The notes beneath the pieces are model-generated. The model was not told the DNA's origin and searched no databases. It saw nothing but the letters and a program-made list of their open reading frames with translations. Positions 1 to 8,828 of a stretch of DNA of 64,000 bases are shown in pieces. The DNA is from Theocolax elegans (taxonomy: Eukaryota; Arthropoda; Insecta; Hymenoptera; Cerocephalidae). The stretch covers positions 34,890,066-34,954,065 of the forward strand of contig CM047429.1 of the NCBI GenBank assembly GCA_026168455.1, read 5' to 3'. The position numbers and the translations under genes were made by a program. Numbering within the stretch: the stretch's first letter is position 1; each line of letters begins with the position of its first letter.

Positions 1-525
1 AGTCATTCCTTCGACTATATCTTTACTCCTTTTCTTTTCTAATCTTTCTTCAGTCATTCCTTCGACTAAATCTTTACTCCTTTTCTTTTCTAATCTTTCT
101 TCAGTCATTCCTTCGACTATATCTTTACTCCTTTTCTTTTCTAATCTTTCTTCAGTCATTCCTTCGACTATATCTTTACTCCTTTTCTTTTCGAATCTTT
201 CTTCAGTCATTCCTTCGACTATATCTTTATTCCTCTTCTTTTCGAATCTTTCTTCAGTCATTCCTTCGACTATATCTTTATTCCTCTTCTTTTCCAATCT
301 TTCTTCAGTCATTCCTTCGACTATATCTTTATACCTCATCTTTTCCAATCTTTCTTTAGTCATACCTGCGACTATATATTTACTCCTCTTCTTTTCCAAT
401 CTTTCTTCAGTCATTCCTTCGACTATATCTTTACTCCTTTTCTTTTCCAATCTTTGTTCAGTCATACCTTCTACTATATCTTTATTCCTCTTCTTTTCTA
501 ACCTGTCTTCAGTCATATTTATTAC
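1..525. repeat. 51-bp tandem repeat, about ten units
   Basis: The string AGTCATTCC (or a close variant) recurs at 1, 52, 103, 154, 205, 256, 307, 358, 409, 460 and 511, exactly 51 bp apart with no indel. Units differ by a few substitutions. Since 51 is 17 codons, the array keeps one minus-strand frame open. Confidence 0.9.
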
Positions 526-588
526 TTTATCATTTTGTCTTTTACGAAATAATTTTAATTCATTTAAATTTTGAACATGTTTTTTCAT
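1..588 (-). CDS. Partial ORF of 17-residue tandem repeats, running off the window
   Basis: On the minus strand an ATG at 588-586, 24 nt after an in-frame TAA at 615-613, opens a frame that stays open to base 1, so at least 196 codons are present and the C-terminus lies outside the window. After a basic N-terminal stretch of about 24 residues, the protein is built only of a 17-residue unit close to EERLEKKRSKDIVEGMT, repeated about ten times with few substitutions. The unit is highly charged and probably helical. I recognise no domain and assign no function. It lies next to the 3' end of a Penelope-like element but is not a known part of one. It could belong to another mobile element or to a rapidly evolving host protein. 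The unbroken phase over all units argues that it is, or recently was, translated. Confidence 0.5.
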   Translation of the reverse strand, partial: MKKHVQNLNELKLFRKRQNDKVINMTEDRLEKKRNKDIVEGMTEQRLEKKRSKDIVEGMTEERLEKKRSKYIVAGMTKERLEKMRYKDIVEGMTEERLEKKRNKDIVEGMTEERFEKKRNKDIVEGMTEERFEKKRSKDIVEGMTEERLEKKRSKDIVEGMTEERLEKKRSKDLVEGMTEERLEKKRSKDIVEGMT

Positions 589-721
589 ATTAATAATTTG
601 TTTATATGAGAATTAGCACCCTTCATTTTTTTAATTTGATATATTTTTCGTTCTTGAGGGTCAATGCAGGTGTTTCAGTTTTTAAATAAATAAAAACACT
701 TATATAATGCTAATAAGCAAC

Positions 722-754
722 GTTTCGTCCGCTTAGGTTTGCGGACCTCATCAG
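722..754 (-). ncRNA. Hammerhead ribozyme core of the Penelope-like element
   Basis: Read on the minus strand, the segment has CTGATGA (754-748), then G plus a 6-bp stem (GTCCGC at 746-741 with GCGGAC at 732-727), an 8-nt loop, and GAAAC (726-722). This is the conserved hammerhead core: the CUGAUGA box, stem II and the GAAA box. One extra G lies between the CUGAUGA box and stem II. Stem III would be very short, and stem I can form from short complementary flanks (AATAA upstream, TTATT downstream) with a bulge. Hammerheads of this kind are known in the terminal repeats of Penelope-like elements, and this one lies about 240 bp downstream of the element's ORF on the same strand. Whether it self-cleaves cannot be judged from sequence. 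Confidence 0.75.
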
Positions 755-997
755 GCAATGCTATTTATTCAACACAGAAAATAAATTTTACATTTTTAAA
801 CATATTAGATTTAAAAAGAACAACAAAATTATAACTTTAAATTACCATGCGTATCACCAACGTTTCACTTCATGCTTATACTTAAGCGCTACTGAACAAA
901 TATTTATAAACGGTCAACAAACTTTATATCAAAGATATACCAATAACTGATTTTAATACCATTTGTAATACTAAGAAGGTAATAAATTTATATCAGG

Positions 998-2156
998 TTA
1001 ATAAATGTTTCTATATAAACGGCTCAAATATTGTGTATCTTCCTTTCTATTTATTGTAAAATTGTTATTATTAATGTGAATCATTTCGGAAATAATTCTT
1101 TTCTTATAAAGTGGTTCTTTATCCAAAATTTTAGTATTTTGCCAGTCAAATTCGTGTTCATAATTATCCATGTGTAGCGATATTACAGTTTCTGAGTTTT
1201 TTTTATTTTTATGTTCGTTAATCCTTTCCTTTAGACTACGTTTAGTTTCTCCTACATAACAAGCAGAACAATTTTTACAATTAATTTTATAAACTACACC
1301 AGTAACATTCCATTTTTCTGTAAAATCTTTACCCAACACAATTATATTATTTAATTTGTTGTTCATCATTGGAACAGTCGAGAAGTTATATTTTTTTAAC
1401 ATCGAAGTACATTTATTGAAAAACTGTTTGTAGTAATGTAAAGGTAAAATACCAATTGAGTGTTTATTCTTTTTTTCCCTTAATCTAATTGTGTTCATAT
1501 GTTTAATTTTCCTGAGTCTATTGTTTATTGAAATTTTCACAAATCGTGTTGGGTAATCATTTTCAGATAACAATTTTTGTACAATGTTTATATTTTCCCG
1601 ATGAAAATCCGAATGTGACAATAAAACAGCTCTATCTATGAGATTGTATACAATATTTTTCTTTAATTGATCTGTGTGGTTAGAGTTATAATTTAAAAGA
1701 CGATTCGAGACTGATGGTTTTCTGTACCAATTCGTAATAATTACATTATTTTTTTTAATTAACATAATGTCTAAAAAGTTTATTGAATTGTTATTTTCTA
1801 CTTCATGTGTGAATTTTGAGTGATCACTATAACTATTGAAAACATCTAATACCGCATACTTATGTTCATTTTTTATACATAGAATTGTATCATCTACATA
1901 TCTGTAATAAAATAACGGGATGCAATTATATTCATTTTTTAATTTTTTCAAGCAATCAGTCTCCAAATCATCCATAACCATATCGGCAAAAAACGGAGAA
2001 ATGGGAGATCCCATTGGCGATCCAAATTTTGTTGGTAAAAAATGTTGTCAAACGTGAAAAAAGTATTGTTAAATAGGAATTTGACTATTTCTCGGATTTC
2101 ATGAAAAGGCAATTTACATTTCGTTTGTATGTGTGAAACACGTCGATCTAGGCTGT
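998..2156 (-). pseudogene. Penelope-like element, RT C-terminal half plus GIY-YIG endonuclease (copy A)
   Basis: The minus-strand frame from 2014 to 998 encodes the MGSPISP block, the RT catalytic YVDD, and RT thumb-like sequence. It ends in a GIY-YIG nuclease module: VVYKIN, then CYVGETKR, with a downstream glutamate. RT followed by GIY-YIG is diagnostic of Penelope-like elements, which integrate by target-primed reverse transcription. Upstream of 2014 the frame is broken by one missing T in a T run (2027-2030: four Ts here, five in copy B). At 2157 the homology ends abruptly at a G1 LTR start. This is the only copy with an undamaged endonuclease end. It is not an independent insertion, because its junction with the LTR is the same as that of copy B at 3816/3817. 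Confidence 0.85.
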
Positions 2157-2818
2157 TGTCGCGTCCCGACGAAAATTATATTATTATTTTTCGTAAAAAG
2201 TATTGCGTAGTTTAGAATAAAAATACGGCGTAGAAGACGAACAAAATAAGGTTGATAAAGAATGGTTCTAAGTAAATGCAGTAATATAAAATATAATTTA
2301 TAAAACTAAGGAACAGAATATTTTACGAGTGTTTCAAACGAAACAGAGACTGATACGTAGAGTTGAAGATATTCTTCAAAGCCAATACGCATATAAGCGG
2401 GATCGCCGATAGTGAGATCGAAACGAAGGGTTACGCAAGAGTTTTTTTGTACTGCACTATAAAATCAATGCTCGGAGAAGAACCGGCAATGGAAAACATC
2501 GACTAGAAAATTCGAGCATTAGAAGGAAGTAATAAATTAAACCGTTCTTTGGATAACGTCGCAGTATAAAAGGGGGGACAGCAAATTCTCCGAATTAACT
2601 ACGAAGCGATACAGAAAATGCACGGGATTCGATAATTTTTAATTACGCACATCTAACGGTCCAATCGGGTGCAAGCACAGAAAAATCGAGAACTACTTAC
2701 ACATCTCCATATAAGGCAAAGTGTAAGAATTGTAAACAAGATTAGAAGTGTAACAGTTCGAGAAATGCATAGATTTTCTGTAATAAAGAGGACTTAGACA
2801 AAGGCATCCTAAATTTTT
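2157..2818 (+). repeat. Truncated second copy of the G1 5' LTR start
   Basis: The sequence starting TGTCGCGTCCCGACG matches the first part of the G1 LTR (3817 onward) almost exactly up to about 2725. It then diverges through clustered substitutions and indels, and at about 2818 passes directly into PLE sequence. No gag follows. It shares with the 5' LTR at 3817, and not with the 3' LTR, the two bases at which I saw the two LTRs differ. It is therefore a duplicate of the 5' junction, real or an assembly artefact. Confidence 0.8.
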
Positions 2819-3816
2819 CAGTCAAATTCGGGGTCATAAGTATCATGTGTAGCGATATACGTTCTGAGTTTTTTTTTTTTATGTTCGTTAATCTGTCCTT
2901 TAGAACGTTTAGTTCTTATACATAACAAGCAGAACAATTTTACAATTAATTTATAAACTACACCAGTACCATTCATTTTCTGAATAAATCTGTACCCAAC
3001 ACAATTTATTATTTAATTGTTTTTCATCATTGGAACGTCGAAGAAGTATATTTTTTTAACAGCGAAGTACATTATTGAAAAACTGTTTGTAGTAATGTAA
3101 AGGTAAAATACCAATTGAGTGTTTATTCTTTTTTTCCCTTAATCTAATTGTGTTCATATGTTTAATTTTCCTGAGTCTATTGTTTATTGAAATTTTCACA
3201 AATCGTGTTGGGTAATCATTTTCAGATAACAATTTTTGTACAATGTTTATATTTTCCCGATGAAAATCCGAATGTGACAATAAAACAGCTCTATCTATGA
3301 GATTGTATACAATATTTTTCTTTAATTGATCTGTGTGGTTAGAGTTATAATTTAAAAGACGATTCGAGACTGATGGTTTTCTGTACCAATTCGTAATAAT
3401 TACATTATTTTTTTTAATTAACATAATGTCTAAAAAGTTTATTGAATTGTTATTTTCTACTTCATGTGTGAATTTTGAGTGATCACTATAACTATTGAAA
3501 ACATCTAATACCGCATACTTATGTTCATTTTTTATACATAGAATTGTATCATCTACATATCTGTAATAAAATAACGGGATGCAATTATATTCATTTTTTA
3601 ATTTTTTCAAGCAATCAGTCTCCAAATCATCCATAACCATATCGGCAAAAAACGGAGAAATGGGAGATCCCATTGGCGATCCAAATTTTTGTTGGTAAAA
3701 AATGTTGTCAAACGTGAAAAAAGTATTGTTAAATAGGAATTTGACTATTTCTCGGATTTCATGAAAAGGCAATTTACATTTCGTTTGTATGTGTGAAACA
3801 CGTCGATCTAGGCTGT
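2819..3816 (-). pseudogene. Penelope-like element RT segment (copy B), interrupted by G1
   Basis: The minus-strand frame 3772-3056 encodes RT from the finger/palm region (LPFHEIREIVKFLFNN-like start) through MGSPISP and YVDD. It is identical or nearly identical to copy A, and here the T run is intact. Below about 3056 the homology continues to 2819, but single-base losses destroy the GIY-YIG part. At 3816/3817 it is cut by G1, and the rest of the RT (the DVSSLFTNI motif and everything N-terminal) resumes at 17784. Copy B is thus the segment directly continuous with the N-terminal half across the G1 insertion. Confidence 0.82.
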
Positions 3817-5540
3817 TGTCGCGTCCCGACGAAAATTATATTATTATTTTTCGTAAAAAGTATTGCGTAGTTTAGAATAAAAATACGGCGTAGAAGACGA
3901 ACAAAATAAGGTTGATAAAGAATGGTTCTAAGTAAATGCAGTAATATAAAATATAATTTATAAAACTAAGGAACAGAATATTTTACGAGTGTTTCAAACG
4001 AAACAGAGACTGATACGTAGAGTTGAAGATATTCTTCAAAGCCAATACGCATATAAGCGGGATCGCCGATAGTGAGATCGAAACGAAGGGTTACGCAAGA
4101 GTTTTTTTTGTACTGCACTATAAAATCAATGCTCGGAGAAGAACCGGCAATGGAAAACATCGACTAGAAAATTCGAGCATTAGAAGGAAGTAATAAATTA
4201 AACCGTTCTTTGGATAACGTCGCAGTATAAAAGGGGGACAGCAAATTCTCCGAATTAACTACGAAGCGATACAGAAAATGCACGGGATTCGATAATTTTT
4301 AATTACGCACATCTAACGGTCCAATCGGGTGCAAGCACAGAAAAATCGAGAACTACTTACACATCTCCATATAAGGCAAAGTGTAAGACAAGGAAGAAGT
4401 GTAAGACAAGGAGAGATGCATAGATTTTAGGGTATATAAAGAGGACCCAGAACAGACACAGGCACTCCTAAATTTTCATCTAAAGCTTTCGCAAGGCGAA
4501 GCTCTGCTGGACAACTCTTTGATTTTTATCCAAGGGCGTGGCTCTGCTACTTGAACTTTTAAGTAATACGTATTGAAAATCACAAGAGGAATCGAGACGT
4601 ATCATTGACATCTACAAGCCATAGTCGAGGAACTACGACTTCGACATCTGGAAATCGTCGAGCTCCAACAGCATATACATCTAACGTCGACGCCCGCAGG
4701 TCTAGCAGGACATTATACGGCAATCTGACACCGCTACCCACGTTCAAGGCGGACCTTCGTTCCTCACCGAATATACACATATATATATGTATATATACAT
4801 ATATATATCTATATATATTTGGGTACTTAAGGTATATTCTTTTCGGCTATCTATACGCTTGTATTATTCGTAAAGGCAACCTGATATTTTATGTTATTTC
4901 GATTGCTGAACCAACCGTTTTCTTTTATAACAATTATTATTATATATTACAATTTATTTATAATAATTATACGTTGTATTGCATTTAATTTGCAATATTC
5001 GCGGTTTGAAATACACTTTATTAACAATAATTCATGTTTAAAACGACAACAATTTTTAATTAAATCTGCATTTATTTATAATAATTCTTATTTCGATTAT
5101 TAATGTTTATAATAAAAAACCTTGTGTATCTTTTATTCTATAATGTGTTAATGTGTTCGCCGTACACTTGTTTATTCAATCAAAATTAATAGTTATTCGA
5201 CTTAAATAATTTTATACAATTGTTAATAAAATAGTGTAATTTTATGTGTTTTTGCCCATTAAAAAGCTGTAATAATTTAGTTTCACGTGTTCATTTAAAG
5301 AAAAACAGCATATTATATTTAAATAAATAATGCATAATTAATACGAAATTAAACATATATTATTTTATTTATCCCACATTATATCCTGCATCTCTACTCT
5401 CAAAATAACTTCGCTCGCTACTCCCGGAGACGTAAGGCTAGTCCTAGTCAAACAAGAGCGAAAGGAACGCGAATGGTTTATTAACCATTTGCCTTCTTGT
5501 AATATTTTTTATGGTAATTGGTGCAAGTCTGGACGTGACA
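3817..5540 (+). repeat. G1 5' LTR (1724 bp)
   Basis: It begins TGTCGCGTCC and ends GGACGTGACA and matches 16060-17783. It contains a TATATAAAG box at 4433-4441, an (AT)-rich microsatellite near 4786-4820, and AATAAA-type strings in its 3' part. Several short ORFs inside it recur in every LTR copy but show no sign of being genes. Confidence 0.93.
4433..4441 (+). promoter_or_regulatory. TATA box of the G1 LTR
   Basis: A consensus TATATAAAG lies about 620 bp into the LTR, followed 25-30 nt later by a CA-rich start-like stretch (ACAGACACAGG). The same box is at 16676-16684 in the 3' LTR. It would make U3 about 0.65 kb and R-U5 about 1.1 kb. Confidence 0.6.
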
Positions 5541-5566
5541 GATTGTATTAATTATTATAATAAATT

Positions 5567-5584
5567 TGGTGCATCGGCCGGGAA
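5567..5584 (+). other. G1 primer-binding site, tRNA-Gly type
   Basis: TGGTGCATCGGCCGGGAA is the complement of the 3' 18 nt (including CCA) of the widespread animal tRNA-Gly(GCC), whose gene ends in TTCCCGGCCGATGCA. The site lies 26 nt downstream of the LTR end rather than next to it, an unusual spacing for Ty3/gypsy. The G4 relative has the same site at the same place with two adjacent changes. Confidence 0.75.
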
Positions 5585-5640
5585 ACTCACATTTTTGAGA
5601 GAAAAAAAGAGATTAAAGGAATAATGTGTTTAGATATAAA

Positions 5641-7815
5641 ATGTCAGGTTCGCCTAAAAATACTGATTGTTATGTAAATAAACAAAGAAACACGAGTTTA
5701 GAATTTTCTATGAATGATACGTTATTAAATTTATACAAAGAAAAAGTTCAGACTCTCGATACTCTCGATTTAACTAAAACTCCTAGGGAAACAGTGCAAA
5801 ATTTGACAAAAGAAATAAATTATTTAAAGGATAGAATAGAAAAAAGTGCAGCAAATATTTCATTATCTATAAAAATACCTCGCGATTTTGAATATAGAGA
5901 CCCTTTTTTTCCAACTGATCTTTCTATTTCCGAAGTTAGTGAAGACGAACAGGAAGACACAATAATTACTCCCACGCGTGTAAAACATTTTAGTTTAAAA
6001 CCCGCAGTTTTGAATTACGAGGAACAAAAAGAACTTATCGCGAATAATCCTGTAAATTTTAGTACGCCAGCCCCAATTTATCGTCCATATGAACCATTGA
6101 TTTTAACACCGGATAACGTTATAAGCTCGGTAAGAAAACGGCTCGCGACTGAAGTAAAAAAAGAGTTGTTAGATTCTTATCTCGAGGAACCTAAAATCAT
6201 AGAAAATTTACAAGAAAGTGTAAAAAAAGGGACAACTTTTCAAGGTATCATAAATAAGATTAAAGGCGCGTTAAATATTTTTTCCGCACCGATCGAAAAA
6301 GAGACTGAGGACGCAAAGGCACTAGTGACAGACACGGCGAAAGTACTCGACGAAAAACTAATTCAAGGCGCGACAGATTTTACAATTCCCTTCGATAATC
6401 AATTAATTAAAAAATCGCCCGAACAAGCAAACTCTTCTAAGATTAAAGACGAATTATTTAATAAAATTAATTTAGACGAATTAAGAACAAGCACCGGAAC
6501 AAAACCAAAAAAACTAGATAGGAGTGAAGTTAAAAAACAAATTAACAATAAAACAATGACGTCTCAAATTCGAGGTTTATCGCTAAAGGACGCTCTAGAT
6601 TTAATACCGCGATTTAACGGTCATAATATAAATTTATCGCAATTTTTGGACGGATGCAACGAAGCAAAAGAAATTTTACCGTCGGAGTATGAAAAAGAAT
6701 TAACAAAACTTATTCGAATGCGTTTATATGGGGAAGCTTTAACTTGTGCGCGCGGAGAAAATTTTAATTCTATCAAAGAAATATCCGATTTTTTCGAAAA
6801 CACCTTCGGATCGATAAAAACATATTACGAGTGGACGGGAGAACTAGCTAAATTAAAACAAAAAAACAATGAGACAGTCGTTGCTTATTTTAATCGGTTA
6901 CAAGAAATAAAAAATGAAATAGTCAAAGCGGCCGACAGAGAGGGACGAGTCGCGATAGCAGATCATTTCATGCTTGAACTAAGGCGAGATTGTTTAAAAT
7001 TCTTTTTAAAAGGGCTTCGTTGGGAAATTCGTGCGCGTTTAGGGACTCCAAGTTCTATAAAACAAGCTCGTGAACAAGCGCTCGAGGTGGAGCGCGAGTT
7101 CGCTTGTAGCGTCTTGGACGAGGAGACGCCGAGCCGAGAAGAGGCTCGTTTTCGTTCAACTCGAGAAACGCGTAAAGTAAACTATATTTCTAATAACTCT
7201 CCGATTGTATGTCAATATTGTTCTAAGACTGGTCATGGAGCCATAAATTGTTTCAAATTAGCACGAAGTTTTGCGGAAAGATTTTCCGATAATAACAACC
7301 GACGCAATCCTATAAACAGTTCATATAGTCCACAAAATCGCTCGGATAACAGTCGTAATTATAATAGACCAAATTTACAATTTGGTGGTTGGAATGAGTA
7401 TCAAAATCAGACGGAATTTTTAGCAAATAGGGACAGAGATAAAAATGATTCCTTTGTTCGTTATAATAATAATAAATATTCATCGCAACAATTTAACAAA
7501 GAAGATCGGGGAAATAATTCCGGGACTCGCGGTGTGCGCGAGCCGGTTAATCCAACTTCCCAAGAATCACGATATATTAATAACGAATCGAATAATAATA
7601 TGAGATCACCAGTTACTTGTTTTCATTGCGGAAAACCCGGTCACATAAAGCGCGATTGTTATAAGTTACAAAGAGAAATAAGAGAAGGAAATCAAAATCA
7701 GGGAAACACCGATACTCTCTCTCCGAGGAGGGTCGAGAGAGAGGCTACGAATCAAATTCCCTCTACTTCGAGCGCGGAAACCCGCTCAAACGTCCCCTCC
7801 GCACCGCGAAAATAA
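5641..7815 (+). CDS. gag: G1 Gag polyprotein
   Basis: The 724-codon frame starts at ATG 5641; the open frame extends 15 nt further up but without an ATG. Gag forms the virus-like particle and packages element RNA. Residues about 310-480 form a retrotransposon capsid-like region. Two classical CX2CX4HX4C zinc knuckles follow: CQYCSKTGHGAINC near residue 523 and CFHCGKPGHIKRDC near residue 659, separated by an Asn/Arg-rich linker. The N-terminal 300 residues are acidic/lysine-rich and unrecognised. The frame overlaps pol in the -1 frame, and a frameshift cassette lies 36 codons before the stop. Unlike pol, this gag has no internal stop. G4 carries a decayed version of the same protein. Confidence 0.9.
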   Translation: MSGSPKNTDCYVNKQRNTSLEFSMNDTLLNLYKEKVQTLDTLDLTKTPRETVQNLTKEINYLKDRIEKSAANISLSIKIPRDFEYRDPFFPTDLSISEVSEDEQEDTIITPTRVKHFSLKPAVLNYEEQKELIANNPVNFSTPAPIYRPYEPLILTPDNVISSVRKRLATEVKKELLDSYLEEPKIIENLQESVKKGTTFQGIINKIKGALNIFSAPIEKETEDAKALVTDTAKVLDEKLIQGATDFTIPFDNQLIKKSPEQANSSKIKDELFNKINLDELRTSTGTKPKKLDRSEVKKQINNKTMTSQIRGLSLKDALDLIPRFNGHNINLSQFLDGCNEAKEILPSEYEKELTKLIRMRLYGEALTCARGENFNSIKEISDFFENTFGSIKTYYEWTGELAKLKQKNNETVVAYFNRLQEIKNEIVKAADREGRVAIADHFMLELRRDCLKFFLKGLRWEIRARLGTPSSIKQAREQALEVEREFACSVLDEETPSREEARFRSTRETRKVNYISNNSPIVCQYCSKTGHGAINCFKLARSFAERFSDNNNRRNPINSSYSPQNRSDNSRNYNRPNLQFGGWNEYQNQTEFLANRDRDKNDSFVRYNNNKYSSQQFNKEDRGNNSGTRGVREPVNPTSQESRYINNESNNNMRSPVTCFHCGKPGHIKRDCYKLQREIREGNQNQGNTDTLSPRRVEREATNQIPSTSSAETRSNVPSAPRK
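7701..7743 (+). promoter_or_regulatory. -1 ribosomal frameshift cassette, G1 gag-pol
   Basis: The heptamer GGGAAAC (7701-7707) is in the correct phase (G GGA AAC in the gag frame). After a 7-nt spacer comes a 9-bp perfect stem, CTCTCTCTC (7715-7723) with GAGAGAGAG (7735-7743), with an 11-nt loop. From the heptamer on, the -1 frame is open into the protease. Heptamer, spacer and stem are all retained in G4 (47187-47229), with a change only in the loop. Confidence 0.85.
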
Positions 7816-8828
7816 ATTTAAGCCAACAGAGTTCAGCCCCGGTCGTAATCTTCGATACCGGTCAGTTAAGACGTCCGTTAAAATTTTTGCTAGATACAGG
7901 AGCATCGGTAAGTCTAATTAAAGAGTCAGAAGTAGACTCTCGCGTAAAAATTGACGAAAATGATATTATATTGTTAAAAGGCATAACTGACCACTCATTA
8001 ACTACTCGTGGTAAAATCAGAGTAGATTTCGAAGGATCTCCCGTGGAACTCAATTTAGTACATGATTCGTTCCCTATACAACAAGACGGAATCTTAGGCA
8101 CCGATTTTTTCCGTAGAAACGATGCAAAAATCAATTATTTGGAACAATATTTAGAATTTAACGGATTAATCCTCCCCTTTGAAAATGCAAATAATATGCA
8201 AACGGATGAATCGATATATATAGTGGAGAATATCGAAAATTATGACCGAAAATCAATACGATATATGCCAAAACCAAGGGAAAACAATGGTTATACGAAC
8301 ATGAAAAATTCAAGATTTTATAATTATACCGATAGTGACTCAGAAACGTCAAGTGATTTTCAATTACACGAAAATGATGAAATGTTTATAAAATTTGACA
8401 CAAACGAATCGTATGAAATCTACGAGCAAGAACAAAAAAATGAAAGAAATCAAAATGGCAACGACAAAAACCTATACAATCACAGTGAAAAAGAACAAGA
8501 GTTATATGACGATTATAAAAATGACGAAATACAAGTACATCAGATCGACGAGGAGTCGGATCTAAGGAATAATACATGTAAAGCAAGTGAAAATTGTTAT
8601 GGATTAATGAATGAAGAACGATTACAAATAAATAATGGAAAAGCGCAGCCACGGGTATGTGATGTGACTGAGCCACGTATTAAAGAAAAATTTGATGAAA
8701 TTACTGAAAATTATGGTATTATTGAAGCACCATTGTTCGATAGGATGGCTGAGAGTCCCTCCTGTACTAATTATGAAAACGAAGTTGACCTAAAGTATGA
8801 TATTGAAAATGAAATAAAAAATGAATAA
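7707..8828 (+). CDS. pol: G1 pol, protease section
   Basis: This is the -1 frame entered from gag at the slippery site; no ATG is needed. It holds a retroviral-type aspartic protease: LLDTGAS active site near 7889, and ILGTDFF with the hydrophobic-hydrophobic-Gly element near 8090. The protease would cleave Gag and Gag-Pol during particle maturation. After it comes a long acidic Asn/Glu-rich linker with no recognised domain. The frame stops at TAA 8826-8828. The same position is GAA (Glu) in G4 and the frame continues unchanged downstream, so the stop looks like a single-base nonsense mutation in this copy rather than a natural end. Confidence 0.85.
   Translation, partial: HRYSLSEEGRERGYESNSLYFERGNPLKRPLRTAKINLSQQSSAPVVIFDTGQLRRPLKFLLDTGASVSLIKESEVDSRVKIDENDIILLKGITDHSLTTRGKIRVDFEGSPVELNLVHDSFPIQQDGILGTDFFRRNDAKINYLEQYLEFNGLILPFENANNMQTDESIYIVENIENYDRKSIRYMPKPRENNGYTNMKNSRFYNYTDSDSETSSDFQLHENDEMFIKFDTNESYEIYEQEQKNERNQNGNDKNLYNHSEKEQELYDDYKNDEIQVHQIDEESDLRNNTCKASENCYGLMNEERLQINNGKAQPRVCDVTEPRIKEKFDEITENYGIIEAPLFDRMAESPSCTNYENEVDLKYDIENEIKNE

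Noticed and set aside
4580..4988. ORFs inside the G1 LTR on both strands (127 and 66 codons), repeated at 16823-17231 and in G4
   Set aside because: They recur only because the LTR recurs. The G4 version shows many amino-acid changes and a different end, with no motif, so there is no sign of selection on protein.
5567..5584. tRNA gene
   Set aside because: Only the 3' 18 nt complement is present, placed after an LTR; it is a primer-binding site. The same applies to 23670-23687 and 53078-53095.
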